Shown here: positions 41,565-53,115 of the stretch, piece by piece
How the letters are laid out: every line of letters starts with the position of its first letter
How positions within the stretch are numbered: position 1 is the first letter of the stretch
From: Microbacterium thalassium
GTDB lineage: Bacteria; Actinomycetota; Actinomycetes; Actinomycetales; Microbacteriaceae
Direction: 5' to 3'
DNA: 64,000 nt
Assembly: GCF_014208045.1 (NCBI RefSeq)
Contig: NZ_JACHML010000001.1
Coordinates: 1,116,001-1,180,000 of the forward strand
Translations under genes and position numbers: made by a program
Notes under the pieces: model-generated
What the model saw: only the letters and a program-made list of their open reading frames with translations
What the model was told of the DNA's origin: nothing
The model's database searches: none

Positions 41565-43223
41565 ATGGTCAAGCCCGTCATCTTCAGCGTCGACGACGAG
41601 CCCCATGTCCTCGGCGCCATCGCCCGCGACCTGCAGGCCCGCTACCGCGCGGACTTCCGCATCGTCCGCGCCGGGTCCGGGGCGGAGGCCCTCGAGGCGG
41701 CCGGTGAGCTGAAGCGCCGCGGGACGCCGGTCGCGCTGTTCCTGGTCGACCAGCGGATGCCGGGGATGAGCGGCACCGAGTTCCTCGCGGAGGCGATCGC
41801 CCTCTATCCCGATGCCAAGCGCGTTCTCCTCACCGCCTACGCCGACACCGATGCGGCGATCGCGAGCATCAACACCATCGACCTGGACTACTACCTGCTC
41901 AAGCCGTGGGATCCGCCCGAGGAGCGCCTCTACCCGGTGCTCGACGAGCTGCTGGGCGACTGGCGGGCCAACGTCCCCGTCGGGTACGACGGCATCCGGG
42001 TCGCCGGGACGCTGTGGTCGCCGAGGACACACGCCGTGAAGGACTTCCTCGCCCGCGGGCAGATCCCCTATCAGTGGCTCGACATCGAGAAGGACGCCCA
42101 GGCCGCCGCGATGGTCGACGCCTCGTCCGGCGACCAGGTGCGGCTGCCGGTGGTCTTCTTCCCCGACGGCACGATGCTCGCCGACCCGCCCCTGCCCGAA
42201 CTGGCCGAGAAGGTGGGACTGCGTGCGCCCGCGCAGCAGCCGTTCTACGACCTGATCGTCGTCGGCGCGGGGCCCGCGGGACTCGCCGCCGGCGTGTACG
42301 GGGCGTCCGAGGGTCTGCGCACCGTCGTCATCGAGCGCGAGGTGGCGGGCGGTCAGGCCGGCACCAGCTCGCGCATCGAGAACTACCTGGGCTTCCCCAA
42401 CGGGATCTCCGGCGCCGACCTCGCGCGGCGCGCCGCCACGCAGGCGAAGCGGCTCGGTGCAGAGCTCATGGCGGCCGCCGAGGTCACCGCCGTGCGGGTG
42501 GACGGCGACTACAAGATCGTCACGCTCGACGACGGCACCGAGCTGCGCTGCCACGCGCTGGTGCTCGCCACGGGCGTCAAGGTCCGCACCCTGGACGTCC
42601 CCGGCGCGGAGCGGCTGCAGGGCGCGTCGCTGTACTACGGGGCGGCCGCGTCCGAGGCGGCGGCGTACGCGGACAAGCACGTCATGGTCGTCGGCGGTGC
42701 GAACTCGGCCGGTCAGGGGGCGATGTTCCTGTCGCGCTACGCCGCTCAGGTGGACATCCTGGTGCGCGGCGACTCGCTCGCCCACAGCATGTCGCGCTAC
42801 CTCATCGACCAGATCGAGGCGGAGCCCAACATCACGGTGCGCCCGTACACCCGCGTCACCGAGCTCATCGGCGACGATCACCTCGAGCGCGTGAAGGTGT
42901 GCGATGTGCGCACGGAGGGTGAGACCGAGGAGCCCGCCGACGCCATGTTCGTCTTCATCGGCGCGGTCCCGTGCACGGGGATCGTCGACGGACTGGTCCA
43001 GACGCTGGACGGATTCGTGCTGACCGGACAGGACCTCATGAAAGAGGGGCGGCGGCCGCAGGGCTGGACGCCCGCGCGCGATCCCTTCCTCCTCGAGACC
43101 TCGGTGCCGGGCATCTTCGCCGCGGGCGACGTGCGGCACGATGTCATGAGGCGCGTCGCGTCGGCCGTCGGCGAGGGGGCCGTCGCGGTGAGCCTGGTGC
43201 ACAAGTACCTGCAGACGGTGTGA
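41565..43223 (+). CDS. Response regulator fused to glutaredoxin-like and thioredoxin-reductase-like domains
   Basis: A protein of 552 residues with three parts. Receiver (1-125): V-D-D near 9-11, phospho-acceptor D62 in L-V-D-Q-R-M-P-G, T90 and K113 in L-L-K-P-W, so it is fully active in appearance. Residues about 145-220 resemble a glutaredoxin (F-L-A-R-G-Q-I-P-Y, D-I-E-K-D, L-P-V-V-F-F-P-D-G) but lack the C-P-x-C site. Residues 228-552 are a thioredoxin-reductase-type flavoprotein: FAD motif G-A-G-P-A-G-L near 234-240, NADPH motif G-G-A-N-S-A-G-Q near 377-384 and the closing G-I-F-A-A-G-D-V. The C-A-T-C disulfide site is replaced by G-A-A-A-S-E-A near 359-365. It is the likely phospho-target of the adjacent kinase, controlling an NADPH-flavin reaction. 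Confidence 0.92.
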   Translation: MVKPVIFSVDDEPHVLGAIARDLQARYRADFRIVRAGSGAEALEAAGELKRRGTPVALFLVDQRMPGMSGTEFLAEAIALYPDAKRVLLTAYADTDAAIASINTIDLDYYLLKPWDPPEERLYPVLDELLGDWRANVPVGYDGIRVAGTLWSPRTHAVKDFLARGQIPYQWLDIEKDAQAAAMVDASSGDQVRLPVVFFPDGTMLADPPLPELAEKVGLRAPAQQPFYDLIVVGAGPAGLAAGVYGASEGLRTVVIEREVAGGQAGTSSRIENYLGFPNGISGADLARRAATQAKRLGAELMAAAEVTAVRVDGDYKIVTLDDGTELRCHALVLATGVKVRTLDVPGAERLQGASLYYGAAASEAAAYADKHVMVVGGANSAGQGAMFLSRYAAQVDILVRGDSLAHSMSRYLIDQIEAEPNITVRPYTRVTELIGDDHLERVKVCDVRTEGETEEPADAMFVFIGAVPCTGIVDGLVQTLDGFVLTGQDLMKEGRRPQGWTPARDPFLLETSVPGIFAAGDVRHDVMRRVASAVGEGAVAVSLVHKYLQTV

Positions 43224-43227
43224 CCTG

Positions 43228-43245
43228 ATACGCGGTCCCGCGTAT
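43228..43245. promoter_or_regulatory. Perfect palindrome, candidate operator within promoter
   Basis: ATACGCGG-TC-CCGCGTAT has 8-bp perfect arms. It fits between a possible -35 (GTGACC, 43220-43225) and -10 (TATGCT, 43243-43248) separated by 17 nt, so a bound repressor would block the SDR/hydratase operon. No matching regulator gene is nearby. Confidence 0.55.
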
Positions 43246-43301
43246 GCTGGGACTCGATCCCGCAGGTCGGCTCATGCCGGCCGGAGTTCGAAGGAGAACG
43301 C

Positions 43302-44063
43302 ATGGACATCACGGGCGCATCCGCCCTCGTCACCGGAGGGGCCAGCGGGCTGGGCTTCGCGACGGCGCAGCGACTCGCCGATGCGGGCGCCGCCGTCACG
43401 ATCGTCGACCTTCCCACCTCGGCCGGAGCGGAGGCCGCCGCCGCGTTCGGCGGCACGTTCGCCGCCGCCGACGTCACCGACCCCGATCAGGTCGCCGCCG
43501 CGGTCGAGGTCGCCGCGGCCTCCGGTCCGCTGCGCGTCGTCGTCAGCTGCGCCGGCATCGGCCAGCCCGCCAAGGTGCTCGACCGCGAGGGGGCTCCGAC
43601 GCCGCTGGCGGAGTTCGAGCGGATCGTCCGCATCAACCTGATCGGCACGTACAACGTCGTCTCGCAGTCCGCGGCGTCCATGGCGCGGACCGACCCGGCC
43701 GGCGACGCGGGCCGCGGGGTCATCGTCAACACCGCCAGCGTCGCGGCGTTCGACGGGCAGATCGGCCAGCCCGGGTACGCGGCCAGCAAGGGCGGCGTGC
43801 ACGCCATGACGCTGCCGATCGCCCGCGAACTGGCGCGCTACGGCATCCGCGTCGTCACGATCGCGCCCGGCATCATGGAGACCCCCATGCTCAAGGGGCT
43901 GCCTCAGGCGGCGCAGGACTCGCTCGGTCAGCAGGTGCCGCATCCGGCCCGCCTCGGGCGGCCGGACGAGTACGCTCGCCTCGTCGCCGCCATCGTCGAC
44001 AACGACTACCTCAACGGCGAGACGATCCGCCTCGACGGCGCGATCCGCATGGCGCCGAAGTAA
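43302..44063 (+). CDS. SDR-family 3-hydroxyacyl-CoA dehydrogenase-like protein
   Basis: A short-chain dehydrogenase of 253 residues: T-G-G-A-S-G-L-G-F-A-T-A near 11-22 binds NAD, D-V-T-D near 57, N-T-A-S-V-A-A-F near 145 with the catalytic Ser, and Y-A-A-S-K near 160-164. The sequence around these motifs (G-Q-I-G-Q-P-G-Y, A-P-G-I-M-E-T-P-M) resembles type II 3-hydroxyacyl-CoA dehydrogenase (HSD17B10-like) involved in branched-chain acyl-CoA oxidation. AAGGAG precedes the ATG. First gene of a three-gene unit with an enoyl-CoA hydratase and another SDR. Confidence 0.9.
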   Translation: MDITGASALVTGGASGLGFATAQRLADAGAAVTIVDLPTSAGAEAAAAFGGTFAAADVTDPDQVAAAVEVAAASGPLRVVVSCAGIGQPAKVLDREGAPTPLAEFERIVRINLIGTYNVVSQSAASMARTDPAGDAGRGVIVNTASVAAFDGQIGQPGYAASKGGVHAMTLPIARELARYGIRVVTIAPGIMETPMLKGLPQAAQDSLGQQVPHPARLGRPDEYARLVAAIVDNDYLNGETIRLDGAIRMAPK

Positions 44064-44071
44064 GGAGATCC

Positions 44072-44860
44072 ATGAGCGACGCGATCCTGCTCACCGTCGA
44101 CGACGGCCTGGCACGGCTGACCCTCAACCGGCCGCAGCGCCTCAACGCCTTCAACATCGACCTCGCCCACGCGTGGGCCGAGAAGACCGTGGAGGCGACG
44201 AGCCGCACCGACGTCGGGGCGATCCTGCTCGACGCGGCCGGCCCGGCGTTCTGCGCCGGCGGCGACGTCACCGACATGGCCTCGAAGATGGGCTCCGGCA
44301 GCGACATCGACCGGCTCGCCGGCGTCATCAACACCGGCATCCGCGCCCTCACCGAGTCGGCGGTCCCCGTCGTCGCGGCCGCGCACGGCACGACCGCGGG
44401 CGGGGGCCTCGGCATCCTGATGTGCAGCGACTACGCCGTCGTCGGCGAGGACTCGCGCATCGGCAGCCTGTACGCCAACATCGGGCTCACGCCCGACCTG
44501 TCGGTCTCCGCGCAGCTGGCCCGCGCAGTCGGCGAGCGACGCGCGCTGCAGCTCGTGCTGCAGGACCGCTTGCTGTCGGCATCCGAAGCGCTCGACTGGG
44601 GTCTGGTCGCCGAGGTCGTGGCGCCGGATGCCGTGAAGACCCGCGCCGAGGAGATCGCCCGCGGCTGGCTCGCCGGCGCGTACGGCGCCTACGGGCAGGC
44701 GAAGCGGCTGATCCGCTCGCAGCCGTCGCGCTCGTTCGCCGACCAGCTCGCCGAAGAGGCCCGTTCCATCGGGGCCGCCTTCGACACCCCCGACGCCCAG
44801 GCACGCATCGCCGCCTTCGCCGCGGCATCCGCCCGCAGAGCAGCCAAGGAGACCTCATGA
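44072..44860 (+). CDS. Enoyl-CoA hydratase/isomerase family protein
   Basis: A crotonase-fold protein of 262 residues: L-N-R-P-Q-R-L-N-A-F near 18-27, the oxyanion strand A-F-C-A-G-G-D-V near 59-66 and H-G-T-T-A-G-G-G-L-G near 105-114, then I-G-L-T-P-D near 139. The first catalytic Glu of classic hydratases is not obvious in H-G-T-T-A-G-G-G-L, so isomerase or other crotonase chemistry is possible. GGAG precedes the ATG by 5 nt; the stop overlaps the next gene by 4 nt. It probably handles an acyl-CoA intermediate together with the two SDRs. Confidence 0.88.
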   Translation: MSDAILLTVDDGLARLTLNRPQRLNAFNIDLAHAWAEKTVEATSRTDVGAILLDAAGPAFCAGGDVTDMASKMGSGSDIDRLAGVINTGIRALTESAVPVVAAAHGTTAGGGLGILMCSDYAVVGEDSRIGSLYANIGLTPDLSVSAQLARAVGERRALQLVLQDRLLSASEALDWGLVAEVVAPDAVKTRAEEIARGWLAGAYGAYGQAKRLIRSQPSRSFADQLAEEARSIGAAFDTPDAQARIAAFAAASARRAAKETS

Positions 44861-45690
44861 CCTCTCTCGCCGGTAAGACCATCCTGATGTCGGGCGGCAG
44901 CCGCGGCATCGGACTCGCGATCGCCCTGCGCGCCGCCCGTGACGGCGCGAACATCGCGATCCTCGCCAAGACCGATCAGCCGCATCCCAAGCTCGAGGGA
45001 ACCGTGCACACGGCCGCCGAGCAGATCCGCGCCGCGGGCGGAAACGCTCTGCCGATCGTCGGCGACGTCCGCAACGACAACGACATCACCGCGGCCGTGC
45101 TGACGGTGCAGGGCGAGTTCGGCGGCATCGACGTCGTCGTCAACAACGCCAGCGCGATCGACCTGTCGCGTTCGCTCGATCTCGACGCGAAGAAGTACGA
45201 CCTGATGCAGGACATCAACGTGCGCGGCACCTTCATGCTCTCGCGCACGGCGATCCCCATGCTCAAGGACGCCGAGAACCCGCACATCCTCACGCTCGCC
45301 CCGCCGCTGAACCTGTCGCCGAAGTGGCTCGGCGCCCACACCGGCTACACGCTCGCCAAGTACGGCATGACCATGGTGACCCTCGGCATGGCCGCCGAGT
45401 TCGCGGCGGACGGCATCGCCGGGAACACCCTGTGGCCGCGCACCACGATCGCGACCGCCGCGGTGCAGTTCTCGCTCGGCGGCGACCGCATGATGAAGGC
45501 CAGCCGCACACCCGAGATCTACGCGGATGCCGCCTACGAGGTCATCACGAAGCCGTCGCGCGAGTACACCGGGCAGACGCTCGTCGTCGAGGACGTTCTC
45601 GAAGCAGCGGGCGTGACCGACTTCTCGGGATACGCGGCGGTGCCGGGCACGCCGGACGAGGCGCTGTTCCCCGACATCTTCCTGGACTGA
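44857..45690 (+). CDS. SDR-family oxidoreductase (HSDL2-like)
   Basis: A short-chain dehydrogenase of 277 residues with S-G-G-S-R-G-I-G near 13-20 and the catalytic Y-x-x-x-K in G-Y-T-L-A-K-Y near 164-170. The long insertion after the first strand (K-T-D-Q-P-H-P-K-L-E-G-T) and L-A-P-P-L-N-L at the Ser strand match the HSDL2-type group; the usual catalytic Ser is replaced by Pro or shifted. Usually annotated as an NAD(P)-dependent oxidoreductase of unknown substrate. 4-nt overlap with the hydratase gene; last gene of the unit. Confidence 0.88.
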   Translation: MTSLAGKTILMSGGSRGIGLAIALRAARDGANIAILAKTDQPHPKLEGTVHTAAEQIRAAGGNALPIVGDVRNDNDITAAVLTVQGEFGGIDVVVNNASAIDLSRSLDLDAKKYDLMQDINVRGTFMLSRTAIPMLKDAENPHILTLAPPLNLSPKWLGAHTGYTLAKYGMTMVTLGMAAEFAADGIAGNTLWPRTTIATAAVQFSLGGDRMMKASRTPEIYADAAYEVITKPSREYTGQTLVVEDVLEAAGVTDFSGYAAVPGTPDEALFPDIFLD

Positions 45691-45806
45691 TCCGCGGTGC
45701 GGCGCGGGCTTCGCTCGACCTGACCGGAGCGCCCGGCACCTCATCCGTCTGCCGTGGGGCGTCCGCGCCGGCAGCTCGGCGACGCCGCCGGGCCCCGGCC
45801 GGGTTC

Positions 45807-45854
45807 GAGCGCGGCCGAGACGGAGCGCGCCCGAGACGGAGCGCGGCCGAGACG
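45807..45854. repeat. Three tandem copies of a 16-bp unit
   Basis: GAGCGCGGCCGAGACG occurs at 45807, 45823 (one mismatch) and 45839. A second degenerate pair built on GAACCACGCG follows at about 45872-45900, up to the HNH gene's stop. The 212-bp gap 45691-45902 holds nothing else visible. Confidence 0.8.
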
Positions 45855-45902
45855 GAACGTGCGTGTCTGAACCACGCGTGCTGTCGGAACCACGCGCGCG
45901 GG

Positions 45903-47546
45903 TCAGAAGGGTGCGGGGTCGAATTCGGCGTCGGTGGCGAAGTGGACGCCGGATGCCGGATGGGACGGGTATCGGTGGCCGGTCGGGCTCGTCCATTCCA
46001 GGATGCCGCCGGGTTGCTGGACGACGGTCCAGGGTGTGTGGTGTTTGAGGGTGTGGTGCCTTCGACACAGGTGTGCGAGGTTGCCGACGTCGGTGGGTCC
46101 GCCGAGTGCCCAGTCGCGGGTGTGGTCGAGGTCGCTGCGGGTGGTGGATTGGCGGCATCCGGGGAAGCGGCAGTGCTGGTCGCGGACGGCGAGGTGTCGC
46201 CGCATTCTCTTGGTGGGTTCGTAGCGGTCGACGGTGAGGACGGCTCCGGAGATGGGGTGGGTGAGGATGCGGTCCCATCCGGGTGCTCCGGCGGTGAGTT
46301 CTCGGGCGGTGTCGGGGTCGATCGGCCCGTGCCCGGCGAGGGTGACGGCGTCGAACGGGTCGTCGACGGGGGAGTCGAGGAGGGTGAGGACCGGGACGGT
46401 GACCTGCACGGTCGCGCGGATCGCGCCGAGGCCGGTCTCGCGGGTCCCGGCGTGCGCGGCGGGGTCGGAGGCCAGGAGCAGGTCGGCGAGGATGTCGACG
46501 CGGAGTGCGTCGAGGGTGCGGCGGGCGGCGGCGAGGTCGTCGGCGGAGGTGCGGGCCTGGGTGGCGCGTTCCCGCGCATCGTCGGCGTGCAGCCGCGCCC
46601 GCACAGGCGCGCTCGGCGCGACAGCATCAGCATCGTCGGCGTGCACCGGCACGGGCTCGTCGAGGCTTGCCTCCGCCTCGCAGCCCTCTGCCGCGGCACC
46701 CCCGTTCTCCGCCGGAGCGCCGTGCCTCTGCGCTGACGCGTCGCTGGTGGTCGCGGCGTCACCTTCCACAGCCGCCGCCTCGCGCTCCGCGGTCTTCGCG
46801 TGACGTTCCGCCGCGGTCTTCGCCTCACGCTCCGCGGCCTTCGCCTCACGCTCCGCCGCGTGCGCCGCAGCCTTCGCGTCGGCCAGCGCCTGAGCGTCGG
46901 CGTCGGCCACGTCGCGGGCCATGCGGGTGACGCGGTCGTAGATGCCATGGATGACGACGGCGGGACCCACGACCTCGAGCGCGGCCATGCCGTCGTCGAG
47001 GTCATGCACCCGCACGGATCGCTGGGCCGCCGCCGCGGCGTGGCGTTCGCGGATGGTCTCGTCGAGGAACCACTGCGCGCGACGCTTCGCGACCGGACGC
47101 AGCCGGGACGCGGACTCCGCCTCGGCGTAGGGGAGGATGGTCTGCTCGTACTCGGCGAGCAGCTCGGGCTGGTCGATGCGGTCGGCGGCTTCGGCGATGA
47201 CACGCGCGTGCGCGAGCGAGATGCGCCCCCGCTCGAGGGACGCGACCGTCTCGGGGAACCGGGTGACCAGTCGCTCCGCGTCGCCGAGCTGCCGCTGCAC
47301 GGTTCGGTCGGAGACCCGCAGGGCCGAAGCGAGGTCCGCCGCCACCGACCGATGCGCGAGCTCGGCGTCGGAGCGGGTCGGCGCGGCATCCGCCCATTCC
47401 TGCGCGATGGCGCTCGCCTCAGCGAGCGCCCGCACCTCGCGAGCCTGCAGCGCGGCGATCTGCGCACGGAGCTCGACGACCTCGGACACCACCGGTCGCA
47501 GCCGTGCGCCGGCGACCTCAGCGGGTGCCGCCTCCGAGTTCGTCAT
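45903..47546 (-). CDS. DUF222/HNH endonuclease-like protein
   Basis: A protein of 547 residues of the multicopy actinobacterial DUF222-HNH (REP13E12-like) family. The DUF222 region covers about 20-400, and the C-terminal HNH nuclease motif is complete: C-R-F-P-G-C, D-L-D-H near residue 474, G-G-P-T-D-V-G-N-L-A-H-L-C and R-H-H. Between about residues 225 and 275 an Ala/Glu/Lys-rich insert repeats A-E-R-E-A-K four times and should form a long helix. ATG at 47546; CATGCT lies 6 nt upstream. Cellular role is unknown; such genes are common and sometimes linked to mobile DNA, but no other mobile feature is present. Confidence 0.88.
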   Translation of the reverse strand: MTNSEAAPAEVAGARLRPVVSEVVELRAQIAALQAREVRALAEASAIAQEWADAAPTRSDAELAHRSVAADLASALRVSDRTVQRQLGDAERLVTRFPETVASLERGRISLAHARVIAEAADRIDQPELLAEYEQTILPYAEAESASRLRPVAKRRAQWFLDETIRERHAAAAAQRSVRVHDLDDGMAALEVVGPAVVIHGIYDRVTRMARDVADADAQALADAKAAAHAAEREAKAAEREAKTAAERHAKTAEREAAAVEGDAATTSDASAQRHGAPAENGGAAAEGCEAEASLDEPVPVHADDADAVAPSAPVRARLHADDARERATQARTSADDLAAARRTLDALRVDILADLLLASDPAAHAGTRETGLGAIRATVQVTVPVLTLLDSPVDDPFDAVTLAGHGPIDPDTARELTAGAPGWDRILTHPISGAVLTVDRYEPTKRMRRHLAVRDQHCRFPGCRQSTTRSDLDHTRDWALGGPTDVGNLAHLCRRHHTLKHHTPWTVVQQPGGILEWTSPTGHRYPSHPASGVHFATDAEFDPAPF

Positions 47547-47708
47547 GGCTCCAGCATGGCAGGGGGTTCGGACATTGTTTCGAAAGTGGACATGCACCGA
47601 GCGCGACGCGCCTGCCGCCGACGCTGCACCGACGCGCGGTCCCCCGGATGTCTCCTCGACTGCGCGATCGGTCGCCGAGCGAGCCGCAGTCCGGGTGGAG
47701 CAGCGCGA

Positions 47709-48512
47709 TCAGCGATCGGCGATCGCGGTCACGATGACGACACCGTCGGCACGCCACTGGAAGTCCAGGCGGTCGACGCCCAGCAGTCGGCGCGCGACGG
47801 CTACCTCCTCGATCGGAAGCTCCAGGTGCAGCGAGCCCCGCGCGGCGTTCGCCACGGGTGCGCAGGAGTACCGGACGTTTCCGTGCCGCTCCAGCAGGAG
47901 GCAGTGCACGCGAGCGCCGGGGGCATCGGCTCCGTAGAGCCACAGCTCCCAGCCGAAGTGGTCGCCCAGCGACGACGCCCAGTCGATCTCGCCCGTGATC
48001 GGGAGGGTGGGCCATTCGTCGACGACCTCCACGAGGAGGGAGTTGCCGAGCGAGCCGGTGACCGGGATGCGGTCGAGCACCCGCGCCGAGGCGAGCGCGG
48101 CCGCGGTCGGCATCGGGTCCGCCGCGCTCGGGCCGTCCTCCGTGAGGTTCGGGCGCAGGCCCGTGGCGAACGCGAGGGCGAGGGCGACGACCGCGACGCC
48201 GACGAGCAGCAGGGTCCGCGGACGACGAGCGTCGACCGCGGCGTCGGCCGGCGCCGGGTGGTCGTCGGCCGCGCCCGTCGACAGGGACGGCACGGGGGCC
48301 GGTGCGGGGACGACGGGCGGTTCCTCGGCCCGCGCGGGCGGACGCGCGTCGCTCGGATCGGAGGTCGTGATCGACGAGTGCCGTGCCTGGTGAGCGCGCT
48401 GCTCGAGCTCCGCCAGGCGATCCCGGGCCGTGGCATCCGCGGCGATGTCGGCCCCGGGCCCGTACGCGCGCCGGCGCAGCTCGTCGAGCTCCGCGAGGTC
48501 GTCGTCGTCCAT
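47709..48512 (-). CDS. Hypothetical single-pass membrane protein
   Basis: A protein of 267 residues. The N-terminus is acidic (M-D-D-D-D-L) with a helical stretch to about 45, followed by a Pro/Ala-rich linker and one membrane helix at about 99-116. The outer domain (about 120-267) is beta-rich and contains two Cys (near 207 and 221) that could pair. No family is recognised; the layout resembles anti-sigma-like envelope proteins but there is no zinc motif. A TAGCGT box lies 8 nt before the ATG. Confidence 0.7.
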   Translation of the reverse strand: MDDDDLAELDELRRRAYGPGADIAADATARDRLAELEQRAHQARHSSITTSDPSDARPPARAEEPPVVPAPAPVPSLSTGAADDHPAPADAAVDARRPRTLLLVGVAVVALALAFATGLRPNLTEDGPSAADPMPTAAALASARVLDRIPVTGSLGNSLLVEVVDEWPTLPITGEIDWASSLGDHFGWELWLYGADAPGARVHCLLLERHGNVRYSCAPVANAARGSLHLELPIEEVAVARRLLGVDRLDFQWRADGVVIVTAIADR

Positions 48513-48555
48513 CCCCGCCCACGCTACGCCTCGCGTGGGCCGTCCGGGGTGGGCG

Positions 48556-49404
48556 TCAGATCAGGCCGTGCCGCCGGAAGGCGTGCCAGACCCCGTCCTC
48601 GCGGACGCTCGCGGTCACCTCGTCGGCGATCCGCTTGAGCTCGTCGTCGGCGTTGCCCATCGCGATGCCCACACCGCACACCTCGAACATCTCGACGTCG
48701 TTCCAGCTGTCGCCTATGCCGATGGCGTGGGCGGCATCCATCCCGAGGTGGGCCAGCATCCGGGTGATCGCCGAGCCCTTCGTCGTGCCCAGCATCCCGA
48801 TCTCGCCGTTGGAGCCGCCGGGCAGCGGCATGCTGCCGGACACGACGTGGAAGCGATCGCCGAGGTCTTGTCGCGCACGGTCGACCGCCTCGGTGTCCTC
48901 GCCCAGGAACACCGCCTTCGCGATGCGTGTGCGGTCGGCGTCGGCGAGGTCGTGGAACCGCGGCGTGCGCTGCGGCGCGGTCTGTGGTTCGTCGCTCAGG
49001 TGCTGACCGCGCCAGCGGAGGATCATCTCGGTGACGGTGCGCCGCACCCGGTCGGAGGCGTAGATTCCGTCGTTCGCCTGAAGGAACAGCAGGATGCCGG
49101 TGGTCTCGGCCCACGCGAGCAGCCGCTCGACGGCGTCGGAGGGCATGGGATCGGCCACGATCGTGTCTGACCCGCTGACGGCGTACGCGCCGCCGTTCGT
49201 GATGGCGCCGTCGAAGCCGATCGCCTGCACGTCCGGGTGGATGTCGGCGAACGAGCGTCCCGTGCTGAGGTAGACGAGGTGTCCGGCGGCGCGCGCGGTG
49301 CGCACCGCGTCGACGGTGGAGTCCGCGACGGTCTGACCGTGGTCGAGGATGGTCCCGTCGACGTCGAGGAAGGCGATGCGGCGCGTGGGAGTCACGTGTT
49401 CCAT
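48556..49404 (-). CDS. Cof-type HAD-superfamily phosphatase
   Basis: A protein of 282 residues: motif I D-V-D-G-T-I near residues 14-19, motif II S-T-G-R-S near 45, motif III Lys in T-T-K-G-S-A near 203 and motif IV G-I-G-D-S-W-N-D near 222-229, with the IIB (Cof) cap between about 85 and 185. Such enzymes dephosphorylate sugar phosphates or cofactors. It lies just downstream of the beta-glucoside genes but is separated by a large hairpin; a link to sugar metabolism is only suggestive. ATG at 49404 chosen as the Met nearest the domain start. Confidence 0.88.
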   Translation of the reverse strand: MEHVTPTRRIAFLDVDGTILDHGQTVADSTVDAVRTARAAGHLVYLSTGRSFADIHPDVQAIGFDGAITNGGAYAVSGSDTIVADPMPSDAVERLLAWAETTGILLFLQANDGIYASDRVRRTVTEMILRWRGQHLSDEPQTAPQRTPRFHDLADADRTRIAKAVFLGEDTEAVDRARQDLGDRFHVVSGSMPLPGGSNGEIGMLGTTKGSAITRMLAHLGMDAAHAIGIGDSWNDVEMFEVCGVGIAMGNADDELKRIADEVTASVREDGVWHAFRRHGLI

Positions 49405-49426
49405 TCTGCGTGGTGTTCCGATCGCC

Positions 49427-49503
49427 GAGCCGCCCCCTTCGTGCCGACCTGCCCACCTCGGTGCTGTGAGCACAGGGGCCGGTCGTGCCGAAAGGGGCGG
49501 CTC
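49427..49503. terminator. Long hairpin after the phospho-beta-glucosidase gene
   Basis: Arms 49427-49441 (GAGCCGCCCCCTTCG) and 49489-49503 match at 14 of 15 positions, with a smaller hairpin GTGCT-GTG-AGCAC inside. It lies 13 bp beyond the stop of the GH1 gene and may terminate the bgl operon. Confidence 0.6.
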
Positions 49504-49516
49504 GACGGATGCCGGG

Positions 49517-53009
<3,493 letters not shown>

Positions 53010-53013
<4 letters not shown>

Positions 53014-53038
53014 TTGCCTGCGTGCGCAGTAACAATCC
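53010..53038 (-). promoter_or_regulatory. Ribonucleic antiterminator (RAT) target of BglG
   Basis: The minus-strand sequence begins GGATTGTTACTGC and ends GCAGGCAAAACC, which is the canonical 29-nt RAT bound by BglG/LicT-type proteins. It lies between bglG and bglF. Confidence 0.95.
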
Positions 53039-53115
53039 GAAGACTGGGACGGATCATCGATCCGCGAACGTCACGGTAGCACAGCACCGCGCCGGCGCAC
53101 GGGGCCGCATCCCAC

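Noticed and set aside
38357..41620. A minus-strand frame of more than 1000 codons opposite the UBP and kinase genes.
   Set aside because: No recognisable domain, composition typical of antisense frames, and the plus-strand genes have complete family motifs.
47547..47708. Intergenic gap with a TTTCGAAA palindrome considered as an operator for the HNH gene.
   Set aside because: An 8-bp AT-rich palindrome alone, without a second site or regulator, is not enough.
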